Origin: Pipra filicauda
Taxonomy: Eukaryota; Chordata; Aves; Passeriformes; Pipridae
NCBI RefSeq assembly: GCF_003945595.2
Contig: NW_024104509.1
Span: 1,426,001-1,490,000 of the forward strand
Reading direction: 5' to 3'
DNA length: 64,000 bases
In this document: positions 23,608-34,364 of the stretch, in pieces
Position numbering within the stretch: position 1 is the stretch's first letter
Layout: each line of letters starts with the position of its first letter
Position numbers and translations under genes: made by a program
The notes under the pieces: generated by a model
Told to the model about the DNA's origin: nothing
What the model saw: only the letters and a program-made list of their open reading frames with translations
The model's database searches: none

Positions 23608-25104
23608 TACCCACATTTGCTACAAGCGCGCTGGTGGCTAAATAGGCCAATACGAGATAGACACGTCTGGTTGCAAAAGGCACAGCAGAAAGACTCCTTA
23701 GGTGGTATATTCCGCAAGACACGATTCTTTCTGCGTTGTCTTTTCTCCTCAAGAGTGATCCTGCGTGCTTTCTCAAAGGCATCAGCAGTGTCATAGGTGG
23801 TGTGTCTCCAGGCCTCTCGATTGGAGGCCAGAGTAGACCAGTCATGGTGATCACTATGGCCAAGGTTGAGATGTTGTTTCAGGGAGTCCTTATATCTTCT
23901 CTTCGGGGCTCCTCTCTTGCAGCAAGAGAGGTGGCAAGTTCACCATAAAGCAAGATCTTAGGGAGGCGGTGGTCCTTCATCCTGGAGACGTGCCCTGCCC
24001 AACGCAGCTGTGTTCTCAGTAACATGGCCTCAATGCTTGTGACTGCTACTTGTTCTAGAACAGACGTGTTAGTCACATAGTCTGACCAGTGGATGTTTAG
24101 GGTTGTACAGAGTCAGCGTTGATGGAAGCGTTCTAGGAGTCGCAGGTGGTGGTGGTAAATGACCCATAATTCGGACCCATATAAAAGAGTAGACAGCACT
24201 ATGGCTCTGTAAACACTGATCTTTGTACTTTTCTTCAAGTGTTTATTTTGCCAAACTCTTTTATGGAGTTTTCTGAAAAAACTATATGCCTTTGCTAACC
24301 TGTTGTCTATCTCCCCATCAACCTTACCACCCAAGGAGATGATGCTACCTAGGTAAACTACTGGACTGATTTGAGCTCTGATTCGTCAATGGTGATATGG
24401 GGATGATGGAAGGTTTCCTGAGGTGCTGGTTGATAGACAACTTCTGTCTTCTTTAAGCTGACTTCCAGCCCAAAGAGCTCAGCAGCATCTGCAAAGCAGG
24501 ATGTTAAACGCTGCAGAGCTGCTTCTGTGTGGGCAGCAAGGGCGGCGTCATCAGCATAAAGCAGCTCCCGGACAAGACGGTTTAAGGTCTTGGTGTGGGC
24601 CTTCAGTCACCTTAGGTTGAAAAGGCTTCCATCGGTACGATATCGAATGTAGGTACCGTCCTGATCATCGAGGTCTGCCGTGGCCCTTTGGAGCATTGTG
24701 CTGAAAAAGACTGTGAATAGGGTTGGAGCAAGAACGCAGCCTTGTTTCACACCATTCTTTATTAGAAAGGGCTCAGAAAGTGCATTGCCATATCTGACTC
24801 GGCTGTGTTCGTCCTCATGGAGTGAGATGATCATTTTAAGGAACTTGGGGGGACAACCTAAACGTTCCAAAATCTGCCATAGACCTTTTCTGCTCACAAT
24901 ATCGAAAGCCTTGGTGAAGTCAACAAAGGTTACATAGAGACCTTTGTTCTGTTCCCTACACTTCTCTTGCAGTTGTCTGAGAACAAATACCATGTCTGTG
25001 GTACTCCTGTTGGCTCTGAAACCACATTGGCTTTCAGGTAGAATTCCTTCTGCTATAGTGGGTATTAGTCTGTTCAAGAGTATTCTTGCCAGTTTGAATA
25101 ATAA
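23608..25104 (-). pseudogene. reverse transcriptase pseudo-ORF of the RTE-like LINE
   Basis: The frame enters at about 25104 and is open to a TGA at 24607-24609. In the open part lie S-Q-C-G-F-R (RT block 2, about 24 residues after the element begins), V-D-F-T-K-A-F-D with the first catalytic Asp, and G-V-K-Q-G-C-V-L-A-P-T (block 4). The TGA stands where Arg is expected, so CGA to TGA by CpG decay is likely. In the same frame beyond it, L-L-Y-A-D-D-A-A-L encodes the catalytic YADD box at 24547-24558. A TAG follows at 24358-24360, then a 4-base deletion (about 24350), then thumb-like sequence with L-L-Y-G-S-E-L-W. A TGA at 24110-24112 precedes L-R-W-A-G-H-V-S-R-M. A single-base frameshift falls near 23925. 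The last 100 codons are clean and end in a C-x2-C-x12-H-x3-C zinc finger just before the stop. Confidence 0.82.
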
Positions 25105-25105
25105 C

Positions 25106-28100
25106 TGATTACTTAAATGTAAGAACTGAGAGTATGAATACACTCATCCCTTTTCTACTTTATCATAATGCCTGTTAAGTGAGTATACGGAACTAATTTG
25201 CAGACAGTTATCTCTAGGCAGCATATAAATGGTGCAGTTATGATACTTACTGAAAAATAGAGGTACCAAGAATTCTTTTATTGAAGTCAAAGAAAAGAAC
25301 CAACAAAACTGAACGTCTTCTCCAGGAGAGAAATGAGCCAAACAATTACACAGACAACAGGGGCACCTATTAAAAAAAAATTAAAAATACTGTAGCCTGC
25401 AAAATCTCTTTGGCAAAGGATCAGGATGCAAATGCAGTAGGAAGCAATGCATAGAAGAAGTCAATGTCTTGTGAAACACATTAAGAGAAACATGTGTATA
25501 GCAAAGCCAGGAGATGAAAGGTTTTCATGAAGGCAATTTCCTTGTATTAAGGTGCAAAAGTAGATTCAAGTTTAAATACCAGCATGAGGAACGGCCTTCA
25601 ATTTGAAAAACAAATATTGGCGAACAAAGAAGACATTGCAAAAATCATCACTATGTCAGTCTCTCTCACTTTGAAAACTAGAACAACATGAACCTCCTTC
25701 TCACCTGTCCAGTAAGGTAGCCTGCTACTGGGGAAAATATATGGTCTGATATCAGGCTTACATGCCTTCAGCTTTGGGTATTTAAGCATCTCAGACTGAG
25801 CTCCCCTGCAGAAATTAAATGAAAAGACAAATGATAGGATGTTCAGCACTACAGGTGAAAGGCTACACTTCAATTTGGCCAAGTATGTTTAAATTAGGCC
25901 TTATAATAGGTTGGTTCCCCATTATTTTGTGCCATTAACTTGGTTTTAGAGACTACTTTAAAACGTCTTCACTTGTTCAATCTTTCACAGCCAGCTGATT
26001 GTCTCCCTAACAGAAAATGAGAGGCAGAATGTCAAGAAGAGCAAGGATTATCTTAACCTTGTACTGCACTGATTAGAACTTGTTTCGAAGTCAACTTGTT
26101 CAGAATAACCTGATGACTCAGTCTCTCAGAATGCTAATCTTCAAAATCAGTGCAGCAAAAGACAAGAGGATTAAAGCCACATTCAATTGTAATGAGATCA
26201 ATCATTAAAGGCAAAACAGAGTCCATTGACATGAGATGTCTAGCATGTGTAATTGCTTTTACTTTAAAATTTCCATTCAGACAAGGATTTAGAATCATTG
26301 TTCTGTCATTACATTTTGCCTATTATTTTCATTTTATTCTTAGTAGATTGTTAATAAAACTCTTGGTTTCCTGCAGAGGCTTGCATTGTAGCTTTAATTT
26401 ATACAGACACCTTTTTTTTTTTTTTTAATGAGGAAAGGAACCCGACTGCATAGCTTCTTCATATCATTCACCAGATTTTTTTTCTTTTGAATGTTCAAAA
26501 AGCTTGCCTCATTTTTACACTTTTTTTTTTTCTTTTTTCTGGAAGAAAAAAGTTCGCTTAGAATTTTTCTCTACATCTGGCCAATGCATTTACAAACTGG
26601 ATAGAGCACATGCAGTCTGCTACTGGATCATGCTTCACCCCCACCTTTCCTCCCAACTTCTTCCCAAATACCAGGTAATTAAGAGAAATGTGGAGCACTG
26701 TTTTGAGTAAAATAGAAATAAGCAATCTTCAAATGTTATTTTTTTGTTTCACTTTGCTTTGTACAATTCACTCAAAGACAATTACAGCATTTCATCTCCA
26801 GAAAGCAAACTGTTAATTGTTTTGGGGTGGGGAATAGCAAAGGATACTTTACATGATTAATTAACCTAAACTATGTGCTAAAAACAAATAAATATAGAAA
26901 CAACAGTGCCAAGTTGTGCATGATTCCTATTCAGTTTATCTAAGCAAAGCAATACAGTTTGGAAGTGCACAGCTTTTGACCAAGTCCTTTTTTATACACA
27001 AGGAAGGAACTAATTCTCATTTAATTAACATAACTTTTTTTTGTTTCAATCATTGAAACCAGGAAACAAGCTGGCAAACATACATGAATCATGACTAATA
27101 ATTTAAAAAATATTCTATATCAACTATCCTAAAAAAATTTCCATCTTCTTATTATGGTCCCCCTTCTATCACTTGCTTACATGGTCTATACAAATATATT
27201 TTTTGCATTTGTGGATATATTTCCTTAAAAATATGTTTTGAAGAGTGTTAAACAGATGACAGAGGCAGGATTCCAAGGAATTTGAGGTAAAGTACATTAT
27301 CTTCAGAGGAGTTAAAGTAATTGTGACAGGCTTCCACACTTGGAATAAAATAATATTGTAATGTTTTCCCTTCTCACCTTTGAAATTTGCTGTTTCAATG
27401 TATGTGAGCTGGCTCATTAACAAAGTACAACTATAAATTCCAGTATTCTTTAAGGCTCATCTCTACTCAGGAGTGTTACATTGCAGTTCTAGACATATTA
27501 CACCTACATAATAGTACAAAAATACTGTAATTACAACTACCTTTGCTTTCAGATTCTCCCTTTCTCATGCAGCCTCCTTAGGAGGTTTTAAAGCAAGATA
27601 ATAAAATAGATGAGTGAATGGTGTAACACAGATGTCATATGGCAAGCCTGAAAGCATTAGCAGTAAATTCACTACTGAAGCACATGGCTATTCTGATATT
27701 CAATGAATGAGAGAACTTTTCCTGACTTACCCTTGATAGAATGTAAGGCATCAAAACAGAAAGAGATAATACAAAACCAGAAATCACAATTTTTGGAAGT
27801 GAGAAAGGATTAATGAAAGGAAGGTATTTTTAATTACATTTGTCTGTTTTTTCCTGCCTAAAGTATAGACTATAAAAGATTATTGCTTTCTTAGATAGTG
27901 TTTCCTGAATTTTGTTTCTGTTTCAGCTGAACATAACAGAGGCAAAGAGTGGAAGAGAGGAGGTAAAGGTAGGGGAGGAAAGAGATCAAGAGAAAAAAAC
28001 ACTTCTAAGGAGTGGTTACTAAGTTAAGTGCCAAGTATTCATAACACAAGACATAGGCTGTTGCAGTAATGTCATAATTATCAGCTGGAAACTTGCCATA

Positions 28101-30835
28101 AAATGTGTAAAAATAGCCATGTGCCATCTGGTAATCATTTTTTTCCCACACAAAATGGAAATTAAGGACTACAGCAAAACTGTAATACCTTAGCCTGGGA
28201 GAGTGGTAGAACAAGTATATACCACTTGTTGGTATTTTGTTTCCTAGGCGTGTACCTTGATATTAACATAATAAAGCCAATAAAAAATCCTTATGATCAA
28301 GAAAAGGTTTCTCTTAGGGATATACAGCAGTTCACAAAAAGAACAGAACATCCATAATAGCAAACACTGACTACATTTCTTTGGACTACAGCTTTCACCC
28401 TCCTGTTTTAAGTCTACTATTGCAATGATGTTTTCAGTGCAGATCTAGGATGCCAGCTCTTAATATGAAAATCACAACTTTCAAAATTGAGTTAATTTCA
28501 CTTTTATACATGCTCCTTTGCAGATGATGCAAATTTCCTAACGTATTTCACATTTATGACAATATGTTTTCTACTACATCTAAGCAGTAATATATTTCTT
28601 CATTTTGTTACACAGCACATACATCATTTTGATATAGTACATAGCCTTTCCAAGTACATTCCTTTTGTATATATTTAGACATTTTGTGTTGCTTTTATTA
28701 TTTTTATACAAGGTCCTATTGTCATAAGGACAGAGGAAAATCACAGGTGATGCATTTTCCTTTACAGAGGTTTCCAGTCATGAGTATGGTGAAAGCATTG
28801 TGCCTTGTCCAGTGATCTTTTGCCTGTCTCTTGCTGCTGATGCCAGACTGGTAGAGAAAACAGAGTATGAGTTTAACCAGTCTTAGCTGATAGCTGAAGC
28901 CAATTAAAGCTCTTTCTTCTTTGGTTCAGGCTGACAGAAGTGTTATGAATCTATTACCTTTGACATAGTCCACAGTACATCATAGACTATTTTTAGTCAG
29001 TGTAATTCCCAAATGGATGGATTCAAATGAAGGCAGCACCTTTGCTGGCACTTTTTACAGATGCCCGAGGGACTTGATACTAAAATATATTTTACAGAGC
29101 ATTTTGTCTGTCTACATCAGAGTATTTAATGTAAATAAAGTATCCCCACAATTCTTATACCAATGTTTTTTCAGAAGAAGCAGGCAGTTTCCAAGTCTGC
29201 TGTGAAAACAAGGAGTATTTATAGTGCTATTGCTCTGTGGTTCCTTATTCTTGCCCTTCAGCTGAGCCCTTCAATCTTGTTTAAAGCAATACAGGTAAAA
29301 AGCTCATGGTTTCTTCACTTTTCCTTAAGGAGTCAGGAAGTGCAGATTTCTTAAATTTGAATAAAATTCCTAATTAATAGCTCACTCGCCATATGAGAAA
29401 AATCTTATAATACCTCAAACCATCAGAACTCCTAAGGACTGATCTGTGGGGTCAGTCTTGTTTCCTCAAACTGGAAGTTTCTGACCATACTGCTGTTGCA
29501 CTGAGTTGAAGGTAACTCTTCTCATTTGAATTGCAACTGACATTTTTTCACAATTAGAAAACACCAAAGTTTCCAGGCCAGAAGTTCTAACTTTTGGTCC
29601 GACTTAAGGACACAGAAACTACATTTCTGTGTGAAATGTGAATGTTATGGGCTACCATTAAGCTTCCCTTTTCAGTGCCTTAAAACTCTATTTTCTTGGT
29701 CAGAGGCAAATTTTCCTTTGTTTTAGAGTAGCACAGTCCCTAAAGTTGCCTTAAAAATTACAAAAAAGACCCAGTTCTTCTATTTAACCACTAATATTAC
29801 TTCATGCCTAGGTATTGAGGGGATCACACTGTATAGGGTACAAATTTGCTGTTTAAAATAAAGATTTTTGTTGAAATAACTGCCTCACAGTGAAAGTTTA
29901 AGGAAGCAGTAAGATACCTTTTCCTTTTTATTCTGGCTGTCAAATGCCAGATATTTTGATGGAAATCTCAGTACTTCCCTCATGTAGAAATATTGACCAA
30001 AGCAAGAAGATTCTGAGATAACTGCACATAATAACAAGTACCTTTAAGTTGTCAGTACCCTAACTTTCAACACAAACCTTCATTTTATTTGTAACTATCA
30101 CAGTTGCTGAGAAATGAAGCAACACCATCCCCACCACCGTCATTAATCCAAAAAAGGACAACAGGCGAACATTACTTTGCCATGAAACCGCACTGTATCA
30201 ACACTAAAGTGAAAATTTTTCAAAAATATATTAATATTAAAACACATTTTGTATTTCCCTATCTATAAGAAACACTGATTCATAGATTTTTTTAAAGGCC
30301 AAAAATAAAAGCATTTCCCAAGTAATCATTGTGAAAATTGAGGTAGATGGAAGATCTCACTTTTACCACCCTTGCTATTCAACTTGCAAGTCACAGGGAT
30401 TAGTGTCAGGTTGAACTGTAACAGTATTAGATGGATATTCTTGGTTGACTTGCTGCTTAAAATCAAAATTAGATTTTCAAATGGAATTCAAAAAAACACG
30501 CAGCATGTTTCCATCACTTTTGACAAGATACCATAGTACACAAAGGAATATGTCTATCACTGAGCATAGTTTGAAGGAGCCTGTGTACACATCAGGAGGG
30601 AAGAGTGTTGTGCTTGTCTTTGAGGATTCTTTCCCTCTCAGGCTACTGAAGATGATTTTGGGCTGGTGTCAGAAAATGAACCATAGAAGAAAACTGACCC
30701 CTCCAAAGAAAACCAGCTGAAAAAGATGCTGAAAATCTTGAAGACTCAATTGAAAATTAATTATCATAATTTGAATTTGCTTGACAGAAATCTTTTGACT
30801 AACTTCTCATCACATAGTAGTACCATTATGCAAAC
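25106..30835. other. long gene-free AT-rich stretch
   Basis: About 5.7 kb without a recognisable exon, RNA or transposon. Homopolymer T runs lie at 26411-26426 and 26520-26531, and a purine-rich tract at about 27945-28000. All open frames are below 100 codons and lack domains. Confidence 0.55.
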
Positions 30836-30869
30836 CATGAAAGCCTGCTTGGCATGAAAGCCTGCTTTA
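30836..30869. repeat. 17-bp tandem duplication
   Basis: CATGAAAGCCTGCTTGG at 30836 is followed directly by CATGAAAGCCTGCTTTA at 30853, two copies with one or two mismatches. A small local duplication. Confidence 0.8.
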
Positions 30870-31844
30870 ATTTGTAATTCCTCTGCAAGCCTCAACTTTT
30901 GGTCGGTATCTTTAAGTATTGTGAGCATATTATTGGAAAGAGAATAAGAATTGGTTCTTCAGCATATTAAAAAAAAAAGAATCTCAATAATGAAGACAAT
31001 GAGTATGAAGTATATTTTTTAAAATAACCCTCAGGTTCAGGTAAAAAGCTTTCATAGTCAACCCAAAGTACAAACCATTTCACAAGTATTTTTTATTAGA
31101 AGCTCAGTTATGGACAGATAATTGTTGCTAACAGGCTTCCTTAAAGTAGTCTGGGGTAATTGTAGGTCCAGAAAACAAAAATACCCAGACCCAACTGTGT
31201 CATAGGTAGGTAGCCATTTAGCTAAGGATCAAGTTTTTCCGTTGTTCTAAGAGAGCCAGTCTCATCAGACAAAGATATAACTTAAAAATTTTAAACATGT
31301 AAAAAATCTGCAGTCTTTCTCTGCCACTGTGCAAGTGAGAGTTGCAAACTTCTTGACCTTCACTTCAAGGTGGCCCGATCAGGTTTCTGTCTAGAAGACA
31401 TGTAGTTGCATTACTGTGTTAAATGTGTCTAGGCTAACAATTCTCACTTCTCAACAGGGCTCAGGTATGGAGGTCTAGTGCTTCACTGATTATTTTATCC
31501 GCTGTCTTACATTCACATATTCAGCAGCAAATGCCCACACAAGAAATCACACGTGCTTGTGTAAACTAAGCTTCAAAGGACTATGCCTATTTAATTTCTT
31601 TTCTTTCCAACGTCCCAATATTTAGACTAACATGCATTCCTCTAGATATTAGGTTTCTCGTTGTAGTTTCTTTGCTTATTCCCAAGTATTCAACTTATTT
31701 ACAGGAATTAGGCAATACTGGAGTTTCACTCAGGCTTCCTTTCCAGCAGCCTCTCCAACCCTCTCAATATTTCAGTAACCTCCATTGGTCTCTGCTGGCT
31801 GAAAAGACCTATGTATATTGAGTTTACATGAGCACTTTTGGTAA
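30870..31844. other. unassigned stretch
   Basis: No gene or transposon recognised. The right end next to the LTR is uncertain, because an older piece of the same LTR could begin some tens of bases earlier. Confidence 0.5.
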
Positions 31845-32921
31845 GGGTGGGGGGGCAACAGGAGTGGCTTCTGTGAGAAGATGCCAGAAACATCCCCCAT
31901 ATTAGATGAAGCCAGTGCCAGCTGGCTCCAAGACAGACCTGCAACTGGCCAAGATTGAGTCATTCAGTGACAGTGGTAGCACCTCTGGGATAACATATTT
32001 AAGAAATGGAAAAAGGAACTGTGAAACCACAACTCTGAAAAAGGAAGGAGAATATGTGAGAGAAAGAATTATGCAGACACCAAGGTCCGTGCAGAAAGAG
32101 AGGCAGGAGGTGCTCCTGGTGCCCAGGCAGAGATTCTCCTGCATCCCCTGGTGCAGATGATGGTGAGGCAGGCTGTCCCCTGCAGCCCATGGAGGTCCAT
32201 GGTGGAACAGAGATCCACTTGCAGGCCACAGAAGAACCCACGCCAGAGCAGGTGGATACCCAAAACAGCCTGTGCGTCTGCGGGAAGGCCATGCTGGAGC
32301 AGGATCCTGGCAGGACCTGTGGCCCTATGGAAAGAGGAGCCCATGACAGAGCAGGTTTTCTGGCAGAACTTGTGACCCTGTGGGGAACCCACATTTGAGC
32401 AGCTGTTCCTGAAGGACTGACTCCATGAAAGAGACACATACTGGAACAGTTTGTGAAGAACTGTAGCCTCTGGGAAGGACTCACACTGGAAAAGTTCATG
32501 GAGGACTATCTCCTGTGGGAGGAACCTGACATTGGATCAGGGCAAGAGAGTAAGGAGGAAGAAGTGGTAGAGACAAGAAGTGACAGAGTGCAGCCCCCAT
32601 TCCACGTCTCCCTGTATGACTGGAGGGGGAGGAGGTGGAGAATTCAGGGTGAAATTGAATCCAGGAAGAAGGGAGATGTGGGTGAAAGTTGTTTTAAGAT
32701 TTATTCTAATTTCTTTATATCCTACTTTGATTTGATTGTCGGTAAGTTATATCAATTTCCCTAAGTTGAGTTTATTTTGCCCATGACAGTAAATAGTGAG
32801 TGATCTCTTCCTGTCCATATCTCAATGCAATAGCCTTTCTTCATATTTTTCCCTCCTGTCCAGGAAGGAATGATAAAGTATCTTGGTTGTGCACCTGGAG
32901 GATAGCCACAGTCAACGCACT
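31845..32921 (+). mobile_element. long avian ERVL-type LTR, probably solo
   Basis: A GC-richer block of about 1.08 kb that matches, by recall, one of the long LTRs common in birds. Landmarks are 'ccagtgccagctggctccaagac' (31910), 'gataacatatttaagaaatggaaaaagg' (31989, a TATA-like promoter position) and several partial repeats of the phrase 'gagcaggatcctgg / gagcaggttttctgg / gaacagtttgtgaag' (32250-32460). A pyrimidine and AT-rich zone follows (32690-32760), and the end resembles ...AGCCACAGTCAACGCAC. The usual end of this family is AGCC-GGGTCAACCCACCACA, so the terminus is eroded. I found no target-site duplication. The overlapping open frames on both strands come from its composition. Confidence 0.75.
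31995..32003 (+). promoter_or_regulatory. TATA-like element of the ERVL-type LTR
   Basis: ATATTTAAG lies where the promoter of this LTR family sits, preceded by 'cctctgggataac'. A weak, diverged box; assigned by position. Confidence 0.4.
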
Positions 32922-34220
32922 AGAGTGTATTTTTGAGAAGGTGAAATTTCAGTCTTTTACTGCATGTCAGCTAACTACATCTTTCTTTCAACAGTGCAGG
33001 TTCAGTTTACATGAATGTTATTAAGAAAGAAACTGCATACCTGTTATGCTTTCATTCTAATTTAAAAGTATATTGTTGAAAAACATGATAAATTAAAAGG
33101 CTAGGCTATTCAACTGAATAGGCCTATGGTGGCAAGTATTTTCCCTTCATCTTATAAAGCAAGAAGAACATTCATAAGGATTCCGGTATGCCAAGTGTCC
33201 CCTAAAAAAAGCAAAAAAATATGATTTGTGGCAATTTACCTTCCACTATGTTAGGATGGAATTTGATCTATCAACCTTTCTTCAAGGAAACCTTTATCAA
33301 ATTTGGTGTTTTTCTTGAATATACAAAAGAGCAGCAAGTACTCAGTAACTCTGTTATCTTCACTGTTTCAATCTCTTAAGGCAAATATGATGTCCACATA
33401 ATAGATTTGACAGAACAAGCTCATAAAAAACATTGGCAGATTGTGAAAGAGCTGTGTCAGACAGACTCTGTCATCCTTTTTTAGAGACGATTTCCAATTC
33501 TTCTCTTGCATTTTCTTTCTGGAAATAATCTGAAACACTGCACTGTTTTATGCTTTATATAAGTGCTCTCACTGACCTTGCATTATCAATTTCTTAATAT
33601 TTAAGCTGTCACATGGAGTGTTGGGATTTGAACTCTCTGTTCACATATGACTAACTCTGTCTTTAGTAAGAGAACTCTGTGGAAGCTGGGTCCATGTGAG
33701 GATGTCAAGCCTGGTTATATTTTTGTCAAATTCTCATCACGAAATGATATCATTTGCTTTGGACTCCATTCTGAATACTAAAACATGGCTCTTTAAAGAT
33801 TCACGATCCCCTCAAAAGGTTTATTCAGTTGACTAATTCAGCATTAATTTCTCTTATAACTTCTTCCTCTTCTCCAACAACAGAGGGAGACCCAGATTTT
33901 CAGTAAGTCTGTTGAAATATGCATCCAAGTAACAGAGAACCATCACATTTCCATTGCATCCTTAATGTTGCTCTTTGATGGCTCTTTGAAGAGACAGGCA
34001 AGAATCGTTTTTTTTATCATTCATCATATTTGAAATGTTCCAGATGCCATACAAAATATACAACACATAGTCAGATATTTGGCTTCTAATAAATGACTGT
34101 GATTTTGATATTACAAAGGATCTATGACATAATGGGAAGAAACTTACTAGAAAACTAAACCAACCAGAGATAAAGTGGTTGGCAGCCAGTGAGCTCATCC
34201 CTTCTCCTACTCTGCTCCTT
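32922..34220. other. unassigned stretch
   Basis: No recognised gene or transposon. The right end (34190-34220) is strongly pyrimidine-rich and leads into the tandem duplication. Confidence 0.5.
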
Positions 34221-34364
34221 GCTTCCTCTTCTCCTTGTCTCTCAGAAAACATGGGCCAAAAGGGGTGAGTATAAAGTGGAGAAGAGAAGCTTCCTCTTCT
34301 CCTTTTCTCTCAGAAAACATGGGCCAAAAGGGGTGAGTATAAAGTGGAGAAGAGAAGCTTCCTC
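34221..34364. repeat. 68-bp tandem duplication with splice-like signals
   Basis: The unit starts GCTTCCTCTTCTCCTT at 34221, repeats at 34289, and begins a third time at 34357 before diverging after about eight bases. The two full copies differ at one visible position (G/T at about 34237 against 34305). Each full copy holds a pyrimidine tract ending in CTCAG, then 19 bases (starting AAAACATGGG), then GTGAGTATAAAG. This resembles a 3' splice site, a tiny exon and a strong 5' splice site. No gene is recognised around it, so the exon reading is speculative; the tandem structure is certain. Confidence 0.9.

Larger units (their letters stand above)
23561..25105 (-). mobile_element. RTE-clade-like LINE, 5'-truncated (not CR1)
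   Basis: A non-LTR retrotransposon on the minus strand, unlike every other LINE in the window. It holds the reverse-transcriptase domain and everything downstream; the endonuclease and part of the RT N-terminus are missing beyond about 25105. The minus-strand 3' end shows a stop at 23608-23610, a very short 3' UTR, a small hairpin (23579-23592), and a tail of ATGATGATGAT (complement of 23561-23571). A trinucleotide tail instead of poly-A or the CR1 8-mer is typical of RTE elements. RTE elements are patchy in birds; the described group (AviRTE) is attributed to horizontal transfer. Membership in AviRTE is my inference and untested. The copy has three nonsense codons and two frameshifts, so it is dead. 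Confidence 0.8.

Noticed and set aside
31999..32499. 166-codon minus-strand frame and its overlapping neighbours
   Set aside because: They lie inside the ERVL-type LTR. LTRs of this family carry no gene there.
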